Part shown: piece after piece, positions 1 through 5,949 of the stretch
Position numbering within the stretch: the stretch's first letter is position 1
How the letters are laid out: each line of letters opens with the position of its first letter
Assembly (NCBI GenBank): GCA_045046905.1
Contig: JASFYU010000118.1
Span: forward strand, 1 to 6,180
DNA: 6,180 nt
Reading direction: 5' to 3'
Source of the DNA: JASFYU01 sp045046905
GTDB taxonomy: Bacteria; Bacteroidota; Bacteroidia; Flavobacteriales; Flavobacteriaceae
The notes under the pieces: model-generated
The model's input: only the letters and a program-made list of their open reading frames with translations
What the model was told of the DNA's origin: nothing
Databases searched by the model: none
Translations under genes and position numbers: made by a program

Positions 1-1024
1 CTATTCTTTCCAAGAAAAGAAACCAAGTATTAAATTTGATGTAGAAAAAAACAATCAATTGGCTTTATTCATTTAAATCCTTAGGTCGAACTCAGGTTAG
101 TAATGCTTGGGTAGATCATTACGTATCGACTTTATGTGGTCGAAAACGTATTGTTATCGATGTTGATGCAACAGATGACCCTACCCATGGAAACCAATAA
201 ATGTCAATGTTTAATGGTTATTATGGGCAGTTCATGTTGAATGAATTATTTTTTCATGATGGGGAAACAGGTCAAATGATCCTTGCTGTTCTTCGACTAG
301 GAAATAGCCACTCTAATAAATGGTATGTTGGTCTTTTAAAACGTATTATCATCAAGATTCGAGCAACTTATCCTGAGATGAAAATTGTAATAAGAACGGA
401 TGCTGGTTTTAGTTGTGCTCCTTTTTATGAATTGGTGGATGATTACAATTTGCTACAGGTCAAGCTAGTAATGGGGTATTGAAAAAGAAAGTCTCACGTG
501 TAGAAAAAGCAGTAAAACATCTCTACCAAAAACAAGGAGAAAAGCATCAACATTTTATCAGCTTCTCTTACAGGGCTAAAAGCTGGCATAAAGAACAGCA
601 ATGTTACTCCAAGATAGAAAGCACGGGCTTAGGTATGAATACTCGCCATTTCATTAGTAATATGAAAGAAAAACAAGCTAGAGAAATCTATTTTGGATTT
701 TATGTAAAAAGAGGTGACGCTAGTGAAAATAGAATTAAAGAAGTGAAAAATATGTGCTTCTCAGATAGGCTTTCTAATCATGGGTATTGGGCAAATTTCC
801 TTCGCCTTTTCATCAGTAGTCTTGCCTATGAAAAGTTTTTGTTGATCAAACAAAAGATTAAGAAAACGGCAGTTGAAGCTGCAAAGAAATGGCAAATCAG
901 TTCTATAAGAACCAACTTACTAAAGGTTGGTGCAACCATAAAGATTACAAAAAGACGAATTTATTACCAGCTATCAAAAGCCTTTGTTTACAAAGACTTA
1001 TTTCGAGAGATTATTACCCAGTAA
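1..1024 (+). pseudogene. Decayed IS1380-family transposase (5' end outside window)
   Basis: Remnant of a DDE transposase that would have moved an IS1380-family element. Three reading-frame pieces match the family in order. Bases 2-60 (frame 2) give the weakly conserved N-terminal part; about 66-455 (frame 3) gives SLGRTQVSNAWVDHY, VDATDDPTHG (first catalytic Asp) and IRTDAGF (second Asp, about 399-401); 455-1024 (frame 2) gives TGQASNG, YFGFYVKRGDASENR (catalytic Glu at 725-727) and the usual C-terminal SFVYKDLF-like end, here AFVYKDLF. Inactivating changes are a frame change near 62-70, an in-frame TAA at 198-200 where a Gln codon would be expected after HGNQ, and a small deletion near 453-456 that shifts frame. 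The catalytic triad codons survive but cannot be joined in one protein. Family recognition is confident; the exact size of each lesion is inferred from remembered relatives, not from an alignment. The true start lies before base 1. Confidence 0.9.
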
Positions 1025-1222
1025 CGCTTGTTGTCTGTAACAATTCAACAAGATCGAGATACCTACGTTCAATAAGTAAAATAGTGCATTTTTTATTTAG
1101 AAAAATTAACTGTTCACTCCTTTTTTAGAAAAATACTCAAAATATTCATGATGCGCTCTCAGTATTTTAGCATTTAAAAATTTGAAGACAAGTTTTTCAT
1201 GATTTATTCTCACGATGAATAA
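1025..1222. other. Non-coding flank, probably includes IS1380 right end
   Basis: AT-rich stretch between the IS1380 transposase stop and the first readable codons of the isomerase stub. It should hold the right terminal inverted repeat of the IS, but the left end is outside the window, so I cannot define the repeat. An 11-base direct repeat, TTTAGAAAAAT, occurs at 1096-1106 and 1124-1134; given the base composition it may be chance. No gene, RNA or terminator is supported. The part after about 1170 may contain decayed codons of the isomerase signal peptide in a different frame, which is only an inference. Confidence 0.4.
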
Positions 1223-1414
1223 TGCGGGTTAATACTTCCCTCATTCGGATTCATTGCTGCCGACCAACAAAAGTACGGAGGAATACAATTGTACACTTTT
1301 CGAGATGAAATGGCCAAAGATGCCCTTGGAACCTTGAAAAAAATAACAGCTATAGATATTAAGGAAATAGAATCAGCGAGAAGTAATAAAGGACATTATT
1401 ATGGAGTTGTTTGA
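1223..1414 (+). pseudogene. N-terminal stub of a sugar phosphate isomerase/epimerase
   Basis: Fragment of a TIM-barrel protein of the xylose-isomerase-like (AP endonuclease 2) superfamily, the kind found in Bacteroidetes sugar catabolism loci. The frame at 1223-1411 reads GLILPSFGFIAA (the end of a Tat-type signal peptide), then GGIQLYTFRDEMAKD, LGTLKKITAID and KEIESARSNKGHYYG. This closely resembles the first strand and helix of those proteins, usually written G-x-QLYTxRDEM and IESARSxKGHYYG. Full proteins are about 290-310 residues; only about 60 remain. The reading frame hits TAA at 1220-1222, so the start and the twin-arginine part have been lost or shifted, possibly by one missing base near GCGGGTTAATA. 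Homology stops at about 1408, and a TGA follows at 1412-1414. The catalytic residues would lie downstream and are absent, so no activity is expected. The precise substrate of the parent enzyme cannot be told. Confidence 0.78.
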
Positions 1415-1839
1415 CTAAAAGACCTGTTTGTCCGACGACCATTTGTATCTCTTGCCATCATTGATTGGTCTTATGGCAAAAAATAGATTTCAAACTCAAT
1501 GATTAGATCTTTGATAAGCAACTGAATATAACAACTTAACCCTTTTTGTAAAATTCATAACGGGATATTTGAGATTTCTCCCATCTGTCAAGGGTACCGT
1601 TATACTTGGATTCTCTTGATCGATCATTGCCAAAGAGAGTGCCTTTTTGTTAGCTGGTAGCGACCGAGGGCCTTGGGTATACCCAAGGTTCAATAATATC
1701 TGTTTTTAGGTATGCTCATACCATTCCCTACGTGAAAGGGATGTACTGATATCACTTGGATAATTTGAAGTGTCGATACATTCCCATTTTTGGTTACTGG
1801 GGAGTGGAATACCAACCTCTCTCCTACTTCAAAACTGCA
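1415..1839 (-). pseudogene. Broken gene of unknown function, 3' part
   Basis: Coding-like sequence in two frames on the minus strand that I do not recognise. Piece A (1690-1839) reads through GERLVFHSPVTKNGNVSTLQ and VGNGMSIPKNRY before a TGA at 1690-1692. Piece B (1496-1705, other frame) takes over with LLNLGYTQGPRSLPANKKA, MIDQENPSITVPLTDG and LKYPVMNFTKRV. It runs into two close in-frame stops (1496-1498 and 1490-1492), after which the same frame continues as FAIRPINDGKRYKWSSDKQ to a final stop at 1415-1417. The natural-looking residue composition and the hand-over between frames at about 1693-1705 suggest one gene with a frameshift and nonsense changes. No start codon or 5' end is visible, and the terminator at 1858-1890 lies just beyond. 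A secreted carbohydrate-active or repeat protein is conceivable from the context, but no motif proves it. A chance open stretch is the alternative. Confidence 0.5.
1671..1688. repeat. Perfect 18-bp palindrome
   Basis: CCTTGGGTATACCCAAGG equals its own reverse complement over all 18 bases; pairing stops at the next base on each side (G and T). It lies inside the coding-like minus-strand remnant, where it spells part of LGYTQG. It could be a dimeric-protein operator, a recombination target, or simply a coincidence of codons. There is no loop, so it is not a terminator hairpin of usual type. Confidence 0.6.
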
Positions 1840-1857
1840 TCATCCTAAGATAGAACC

Positions 1858-1890
1858 AAAAAAAACAGCGCCAATAAAGGGTTGGCGCTG
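1858..1890 (-). terminator. Rho-independent terminator of the molybdoenzyme operon
   Basis: On the minus strand a 9-bp perfect stem (CAGCGCCAA at 1890-1882 pairing with TTGGCGCTG at 1874-1866) encloses a 7-base loop and is followed at once by eight T residues (1865-1858). It begins 25 bases after the stop codon of the large subunit (stop ending at 1916), so it is well placed to end transcription of the two-gene operon. Confidence 0.93.
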
Positions 1891-1915
1891 TATAATTATT
1901 CTATTAATAGCCTTA

Positions 1916-4108
1916 TTATCCCAATTTGATTTCCGTTTCTTCCAGTTCAAGAATATAGGGCTGATTGTAAAGCCGTTTCCCTGTGGCCCTGTATAAAGCA
2001 TTGGCCAGTGCACCGGGAATCGGCGGCATGGCCGGCTCACCCAGTCCGGTAGGGTCTATACCGTTATCAACAAAGTGCGTCTCAATGGTTTCGGGCCCTT
2101 CCCCATGACGAATAAGACGATACTTGTCAAAATTCTGCTGATCAATGACTCCTTCATTAAAAGTGATATTCCCATACATGGCATGACCAATACCGTCCAT
2201 AATGCCACCTTCGACCTGGTTTTTGGCTCCGTCCAAACTGATAACAATGCCACAATCCACCGCACACCAAGCTTTTTTGATTACGGGTTTACTGTCTTCC
2301 ATTTCCACATCAATCACCTGTGCAATGTAGCTATTGTGACAGTAATAGGCCGAAATGCCACGATGTATCCCTTCCCCTTCGTTGCCCCAATCGCATTTTT
2401 CTTTTATCAAATTGAGCAGCGCGATAAAACGATCCGGGTCATAATCATTCTTTTCACCTACCGGGTTGTTTTTGGCCCTTTCAAACAATTCCATCCTAAA
2501 ATCCATAGGATCCTTTCCACAAGCTTCGGCCACTTCATCCAAGAACGACTGCTCAGCCCCAGCCATGAAATTGGACCGAGGGGCCCGCCATGCGCCGGTG
2601 GATATATTAGATTTCAATCGGTAGTTTTTCGCCGCATAATTATCTATTGCGCCTGCAGGAAACCTGTTCCTTGCCACGGGACCACCATTGGTCCCAGTGC
2701 CCGAAACGGTCAAGGCAATGAGGTTGTTGTCAGCGTCTATACCTGCTTTATATCTAACCCGGTAATCGGGGCGGTATGTGCCCTGGGTCATATCGTCTTC
2801 ACGCGTGTATATAAGATGTACCGGGGCGTTGATTTTCTTTGAAATCATGGCCGCTTCCACACCATAATGACCATATAGCCTACGTCCAAATCCTCCGCCT
2901 GCGCGCAGGATATTTACTGTGATATTTTCTTCTGGAATACCCATGATTTGGGCAGTTATATCGCGCAACCTTTGGGGTGTTTGTGTTGGGCCCTCTAATT
3001 CAATTTTATCACCAGTAACCTTGGCGTAGAAATTCATTGGCTCCATGGTATTATGTGGCAGGAAGGGGGCTGAATACGTACGTTCAATCACTTTGGCAGC
3101 TTTCTTGAAGGCCGCTTCCGGGTCCCCATCAATCCTGTCCGGCTTCGTCATTTTACCGCTGATTTGGCCTTCCATCTCTGCAATGTGGTCTTCAGTATTT
3201 TCACCAGGCGTTACCGTTTCCCATTCGATCTTCAACGACTTTTTTGCCTTCATAACGTTCCAGGTACTTTCTCCAGTGACTACCACAAGTTCAGGAAACG
3301 CATTATTGCCGGACCAGCGTGTTTCGATATCTTCCGGGAAGGCCATTATCGTAAATACGTCCTTGATTCCTGGAATGGCCCTAGCAGCACTGTCATCGAC
3401 AGATTTCGGTTTCATCCCAAAGGCCGGAGGGTGTGTGATCATTGCAATTACAGTACCCTCTTTTTTCATATCCATTCCGAATAATGGCTTTCCTTCCACA
3501 ATGTCGTGGACATCTACGTTCTTAGGGGATGTTCCTATTATTTTGAAATCCTTGGGGTCTTTTAAAGTCACTTCTTCTGGCACTTCAATATCACTGGCCT
3601 TTGTGGCAATGTCTCCATATCCTATAGAATTGCCACTCTTCTCATGGCTGATTACGCCTTCACTGGTCGTTAATTCAGCTATCGGCACTTTCCACTCCCT
3701 CGCGGCTGCCTCCATCAACATCCTACGGCCAGTAGCACCTGCAGTTCGGACAGTGGTCCACAACTGACGAATGGCCTGACTACCTCCGGCACTTTGTCTT
3801 TTGTACAGGTCAGGAGCCAAAGGTGCCTGCTCTACTGAAACATGGTCCCAGCTCACATCGAGCTCTTCCGCTATAATCATAGGGATGGCCGTCTTGATTC
3901 CTTGCCCTATCTCAGGAACAGGTGACAAGAGCGTGACCATACCGTCTGATAAAATTTTTATATATGCATTTGGTTCAAGGACCACCTTTGCTACTTCCGC
4001 TGGTCTAACCGGTGTACATCCCGTCCAATGGAACCCAAGTACAAGACCACCGCCTGCAAGTCCTGTAACTTTTATAAAGCCTCTTCTGCTTAGATTTATC
4101 TTTGTCAT
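1916..4108 (-). CDS. Molybdopterin-dependent oxidoreductase, large (beta) subunit, IorB-like, Tat-exported
   Basis: Large catalytic subunit (730 residues, full length for the family) of a xanthine-oxidase-family molybdenum hydroxylase, closest in layout to isoquinoline 1-oxidoreductase beta and related periplasmic aldehyde dehydrogenases. Such enzymes hydroxylate an aldehyde or N-heterocycle using water and pass electrons to the iron-sulfur subunit. Residues 1-31 are a twin-arginine signal (SRRGFIKVTG, then a hydrophobic stretch) ending in WTGC, so Cys31 may be lipidated. Family motifs are MEPMN (355-359), GGGFGRR (404-410, cofactor binding), GAWRAP (505-510) and GLGEPAMPPIPGALANA (688-704), whose Glu691 is the expected active-site base. 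The ATG at 4108 overlaps the small-subunit stop as ATGA and has AGGAGG nine bases upstream, fixing the start. The twin-arginine signal implies folding with cofactor before export. The substrate cannot be deduced; no cytochrome partner or cofactor-maturation gene is adjacent. The gene is intact and visibly more G+C-rich than its flanks. Confidence 0.95.
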   Translation of the reverse strand: MTKINLSRRGFIKVTGLAGGGLVLGFHWTGCTPVRPAEVAKVVLEPNAYIKILSDGMVTLLSPVPEIGQGIKTAIPMIIAEELDVSWDHVSVEQAPLAPDLYKRQSAGGSQAIRQLWTTVRTAGATGRRMLMEAAAREWKVPIAELTTSEGVISHEKSGNSIGYGDIATKASDIEVPEEVTLKDPKDFKIIGTSPKNVDVHDIVEGKPLFGMDMKKEGTVIAMITHPPAFGMKPKSVDDSAARAIPGIKDVFTIMAFPEDIETRWSGNNAFPELVVVTGESTWNVMKAKKSLKIEWETVTPGENTEDHIAEMEGQISGKMTKPDRIDGDPEAAFKKAAKVIERTYSAPFLPHNTMEPMNFYAKVTGDKIELEGPTQTPQRLRDITAQIMGIPEENITVNILRAGGGFGRRLYGHYGVEAAMISKKINAPVHLIYTREDDMTQGTYRPDYRVRYKAGIDADNNLIALTVSGTGTNGGPVARNRFPAGAIDNYAAKNYRLKSNISTGAWRAPRSNFMAGAEQSFLDEVAEACGKDPMDFRMELFERAKNNPVGEKNDYDPDRFIALLNLIKEKCDWGNEGEGIHRGISAYYCHNSYIAQVIDVEMEDSKPVIKKAWCAVDCGIVISLDGAKNQVEGGIMDGIGHAMYGNITFNEGVIDQQNFDKYRLIRHGEGPETIETHFVDNGIDPTGLGEPAMPPIPGALANALYRATGKRLYNQPYILELEETEIKLG

Positions 4109-4575
4109 GCAACAACCCCTCCTTTCTTAATGGCCGTCTTAATAGCCGCTTTGATTCGTACATAAGACCCACAACGACAGATATTTCCCTTCATTGCAGT
4201 GTCAATTTCCTCATCTGTCGGGTTGGGGTTTGATTTCAGCAATCCCGCCGCCGAAATAATCTGTCCGGCCTGACAGTAACCACATTGTGGCGTATCGTGT
4301 TCTACCCAAGCGTCCTGAAGGGACTTACCCCCATTTTCAGCCAATCCTTCGATGGTAATAATTTCCGCATCACCCAACGACCTCGCGGGCATTACGCAGG
4401 ATCGTGTTGCCACACCGTTAACAAGTACCGTACAGGAACCGCACTGTGCAATGCCACAGCCATACTTGGTTCCCACCAATCCAACATAATCGCGGAGCGC
4501 CCATAATAAAGGAATGTCATCCTCTGCCTCGATCTGGTAGGCTTTACCATTTACTTTAAGTGATATTGATGCCAT
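4105..4575 (-). CDS. [2Fe-2S] small (alpha) subunit of the molybdenum hydroxylase, IorA-like
   Basis: Electron-transfer subunit of 156 residues, the normal length. The N-terminal half is a plant-ferredoxin-like domain with Cys40, Cys45, Cys48 and Cys60 (motif GCGIAQCGSC, then the distal Cys) for one [2Fe-2S] cluster. The C-terminal half is the four-helix [2Fe-2S]-binding domain with Cys98 and Cys101 (QCGYCQAGQ) and Cys133 and Cys135 (NICRCGSY) for the cluster nearest the molybdopterin. All eight ligands are present, so it should be functional. It has no signal peptide, while its partner has a Tat signal, so it is probably carried across the membrane bound to the large subunit. It is the first gene of the operon; its stop overlaps the next start by four bases. 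The ATG at 4575 is preceded by an A-rich leader without a clear Shine-Dalgarno, as is typical of Bacteroidetes. Translation from this ATG gives the standard N-terminus (ISLKVNGKAY). Confidence 0.96.
   Translation of the reverse strand: MASISLKVNGKAYQIEAEDDIPLLWALRDYVGLVGTKYGCGIAQCGSCTVLVNGVATRSCVMPARSLGDAEIITIEGLAENGGKSLQDAWVEHDTPQCGYCQAGQIISAAGLLKSNPNPTDEEIDTAMKGNICRCGSYVRIKAAIKTAIKKGGVVA
4116..4125 (-). promoter_or_regulatory. Strong ribosome binding site for the large subunit
   Basis: On the minus strand AAAGGAGGGG (core AGGAGG at 4123-4118) sits nine bases before the ATG at 4108. A near-perfect Shine-Dalgarno site is uncommon in Bacteroidetes, where AT-rich leaders are usual. It lies inside the last codons of the small subunit, so the large subunit can be initiated independently as well as by the ATGA stop-start overlap. 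Confidence 0.75.
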
Positions 4576-4602
4576 AAAAAATTGTTTTTATTCTTCTAAT
4601 TA

Positions 4603-4634
4603 TAAATGTACTATTAAGTACCTAGAAATCAAAA
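4603..4634 (-). promoter_or_regulatory. Bacteroidetes-type promoter for the molybdoenzyme operon
   Basis: Reading the minus strand, TTTTG (4634-4630) is followed after exactly 19 bases by TACATTTA (4610-4603). This matches the Bacteroidetes sigma-ABfr pattern TTG-N19-TAnnTTTG in all but the last base. It would start transcription roughly 20 bases before the ATG at 4575, giving a short leader. No operator or riboswitch is evident between promoter and gene. Confidence 0.6.
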
Positions 4635-4835
4635 TTGACAAACCTAAGAATACATGACGGCAATCGGGATAGACCAGACTCTGCCCGCCCGCCATTTTCT
4701 ATTATTAGGGCATAAATCGCAACATCTATTTCAACCACCGCTTTAAGACCGTTGCACGGTACAATCTGTTTAAAACAGGTATAAAGATTCACTACAATCA
4801 TTGTTATTGAATCCGTTAAGTGTTATTTTCAAGGT
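4635..4835. other. Intergenic, possible left end of the IS5-type element
   Basis: About 200 bases between the operon promoter and the IS5-type transposase start. AGACCGTTGCACGG at 4746-4759 resembles terminal inverted repeats that I recall from Bacteroidetes IS5 elements, and lies about 75 bases before the transposase ATG, a sensible place for a left end. No inverted copy was found downstream, which fits the 3' truncation but leaves the assignment unproved. Nothing else is recognisable. Confidence 0.25.
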
Positions 4836-5129
4836 ATGAAATTACAGAAACAGCCCACATTAGCAGATACAATCTGTGATTTACGAACAAGAAAGATAAA
4901 AAGAACATTTTTCAGCCAAATAAATACGCTCATCGACTGGGATGCAATCGAAAAACTAATAGATACTGATTATTCTAAAGTAAAAAATGCTGTAGGCAAA
5001 CCTTCGTATAGCGGTCTTTTACTATTTAAAATGTGCCTTTTGCAAAGTTGGTATGGCTTGAGTGATTATGAAGTAGAAGACCGATTGAACCCAAAGATGC
5101 AAATTCTACTACCTTATCGTAACTTTTGA
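4836..5129 (+). pseudogene. IS5-family transposase, N-terminal fragment
   Basis: First part of an IS5-family transposase. Residues 1-85 are typical: LADTICDLRTRKIKRTFF, NTLIDWDAIEKLI, and the DUF772-type segment KPSYSGLLLFKMCLLQSWYGLSDYEVEDRLN. In intact relatives this continues into a segment of the SFSYFCG or RFCG type and then the DDE catalytic domain. Here the match ends at about 5090 and about a dozen unrelated residues follow before a TGA at 5127-5129. The whole catalytic domain is missing, so it cannot transpose. The normal protein is over 300 residues. The start at 4836 is preceded by AAGG and gives the expected N-terminus. The truncation lies next to the end of the sulfatase stub on the other strand. 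Confidence 0.88.
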
Positions 5130-5408
5130 ACGGGTATTGGCAGTAAGGAATGATGCCCTTGCCGGACTACATAAAGGAAATGAAGTATATGCATTGGTGA
5201 ATTTCACACCTTCAGAAGCCAATTGATCCATGGCAGGTGTTTTTACCCATGAACAACCCGCATTACTCATCACTTTGGCGGATAATTGATCAACTATAAT
5301 AACTACAATATTGAATCGCTGATTTTTAGAATTATGAACTTTGTTGCAAGTGTAAAAAAACGGTACAACAAAAAATAACAGTACGTAAATTTTTATTTTT
5401 TGTGACAT
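5109..5408 (-). pseudogene. Sulfatase N-terminal stub with intact CSPAR motif
   Basis: Beginning of a type I (formylglycine) sulfatase, a class that hydrolyses sulfate esters, in marine Bacteroidetes often those of algal or animal polysaccharides. Residues 1-21 form a hydrophobic signal ending in FYTC, a possible lipoprotein Cys21. Residues 33-43 (NIVVIIVDQLS) hold the first metal-binding Asp40. TPAMDQLASEGVKFTNAY leads to PLCSPARAS, where Cys80 of C-x-P-x-R would be converted to formylglycine. Homology ends at SFLT (about residue 89, near 5139); the last residues to the TAG are foreign. Sulfatases are usually 450-550 residues, so over four fifths is missing, including the remaining metal ligands and substrate pocket. 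The ATG at 5408 lies only 28 bases from the stop of the IS1595 remnant, so the native promoter is probably lost too. The exact sulfatase subfamily cannot be judged from the stub. Confidence 0.88.
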
Positions 5409-5436
5409 ATAAAATTTAAATTATAGTGATTAGTAG

Positions 5437-5801
5437 CTAGTTACTGATTAATTCTGTTTGATAAATCTTCTCTGCGTTAATCATTATAGTTATCAGGTTA
5501 TTGAAAATGGTTGCCTTGCTCTGCGACCGGTTTATTCTAAAGCAAAACTCGTTGAAATATCGCTCGATGTTGAAATCACTTACCGCGGTACTTTCTGCCA
5601 TTATCATCACATTGGCTTTTGTCCTGCTGCCATGTCCTGCTTTCTGTGTTTTATGTTCATGGGCAGATGCCTCTTGTAAATATCCTTCGTCGGCCTCTAT
5701 CATGCCCTCAAGGGTGTAGCGATCACCCCCTGCCCCATTCTCTTACGAAGCTTGTGAACCATGGCCCAGGCTGGTTCATATCGCTTCAATCCTAGTTGGC
5801 G
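5437..5801 (-). pseudogene. IS1595-family transposase with internal deletion and frameshift
   Basis: Remnant of an IS1595-type (ISXO2-like) transposase. Going down the minus strand, 5801 to about 5731 reads RQLGLKRYEPAWAMVHKLRK. The frame then changes in the G-rich run at about 5723-5731, and DRYTLEGMIEADEGY (first catalytic Asp) continues through HGSRTKANVMIMAES. At about 5565 the text jumps from the ESTAV strand straight to ERYFNEFCFRINRSQ, the C-terminal segment, and ends normally with a stop at 5437-5439. In intact relatives roughly a hundred residues with the second Asp and the remaining catalytic residue lie between, so the core has been deleted in frame. A TAG (5802-5804) stands directly before the first recognisable residue, and the N-terminal zinc-ribbon region is absent. 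No terminal repeats could be assigned. Confidence 0.85.
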
Positions 5802-5949
5802 CTATACCTATTACAAAGCAATTTTATCATACCACCAATATTTTGACATTTTTTTGATGTTTTGGTACAATAACGTCCTAAACGATTAAAAAAGAGAAAT
5901 GGGAATTTTGTTCCTCAAAGTTACCTTTGTGGTGCAACACAAAAAGCAG

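Noticed and set aside
889..1128. Plus-strand frame of 79 codons overlapping the transposase end
   Set aside because: Shadow of the real IS1380 frame that runs into non-coding DNA; no family resemblance.
1096..1134. 11-base direct repeat TTTAGAAAAAT as a target-site duplication or array
   Set aside because: Only two copies in very AT-rich DNA, too long for an IS1380 target duplication, and no regular spacing suggesting CRISPR or iterons.
1790..2040. Short frames on both strands across the operon terminator
   Set aside because: They cross the terminator hairpin and the end of the large-subunit gene in other frames and show no family features.
2075..2842. Long plus-strand open frame of 255 codons, and another at 3045-3767 of 240 codons
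   Set aside because: Both lie wholly inside the minus-strand large-subunit gene, have no recognisable motifs, and look like antisense shadows of a G+C-richer coding sequence.
4654..4746. Small plus-strand ORF of 30 codons between the operon and the IS5 fragment
   Set aside because: No ribosome binding site, no recognisable similarity, and length expected by chance.
5458..5719. Two plus-strand frames with hydrophobic, Cys-rich text
   Set aside because: They are antisense to the IS1595 remnant, whose minus-strand frame has clear transposase motifs.
5926..5943. 6-bp hairpin TTTGTG...CACAAA downstream of the partial gene at the window end
   Set aside because: Short, weak stem with no T run following it on the minus strand, so not supported as a terminator.
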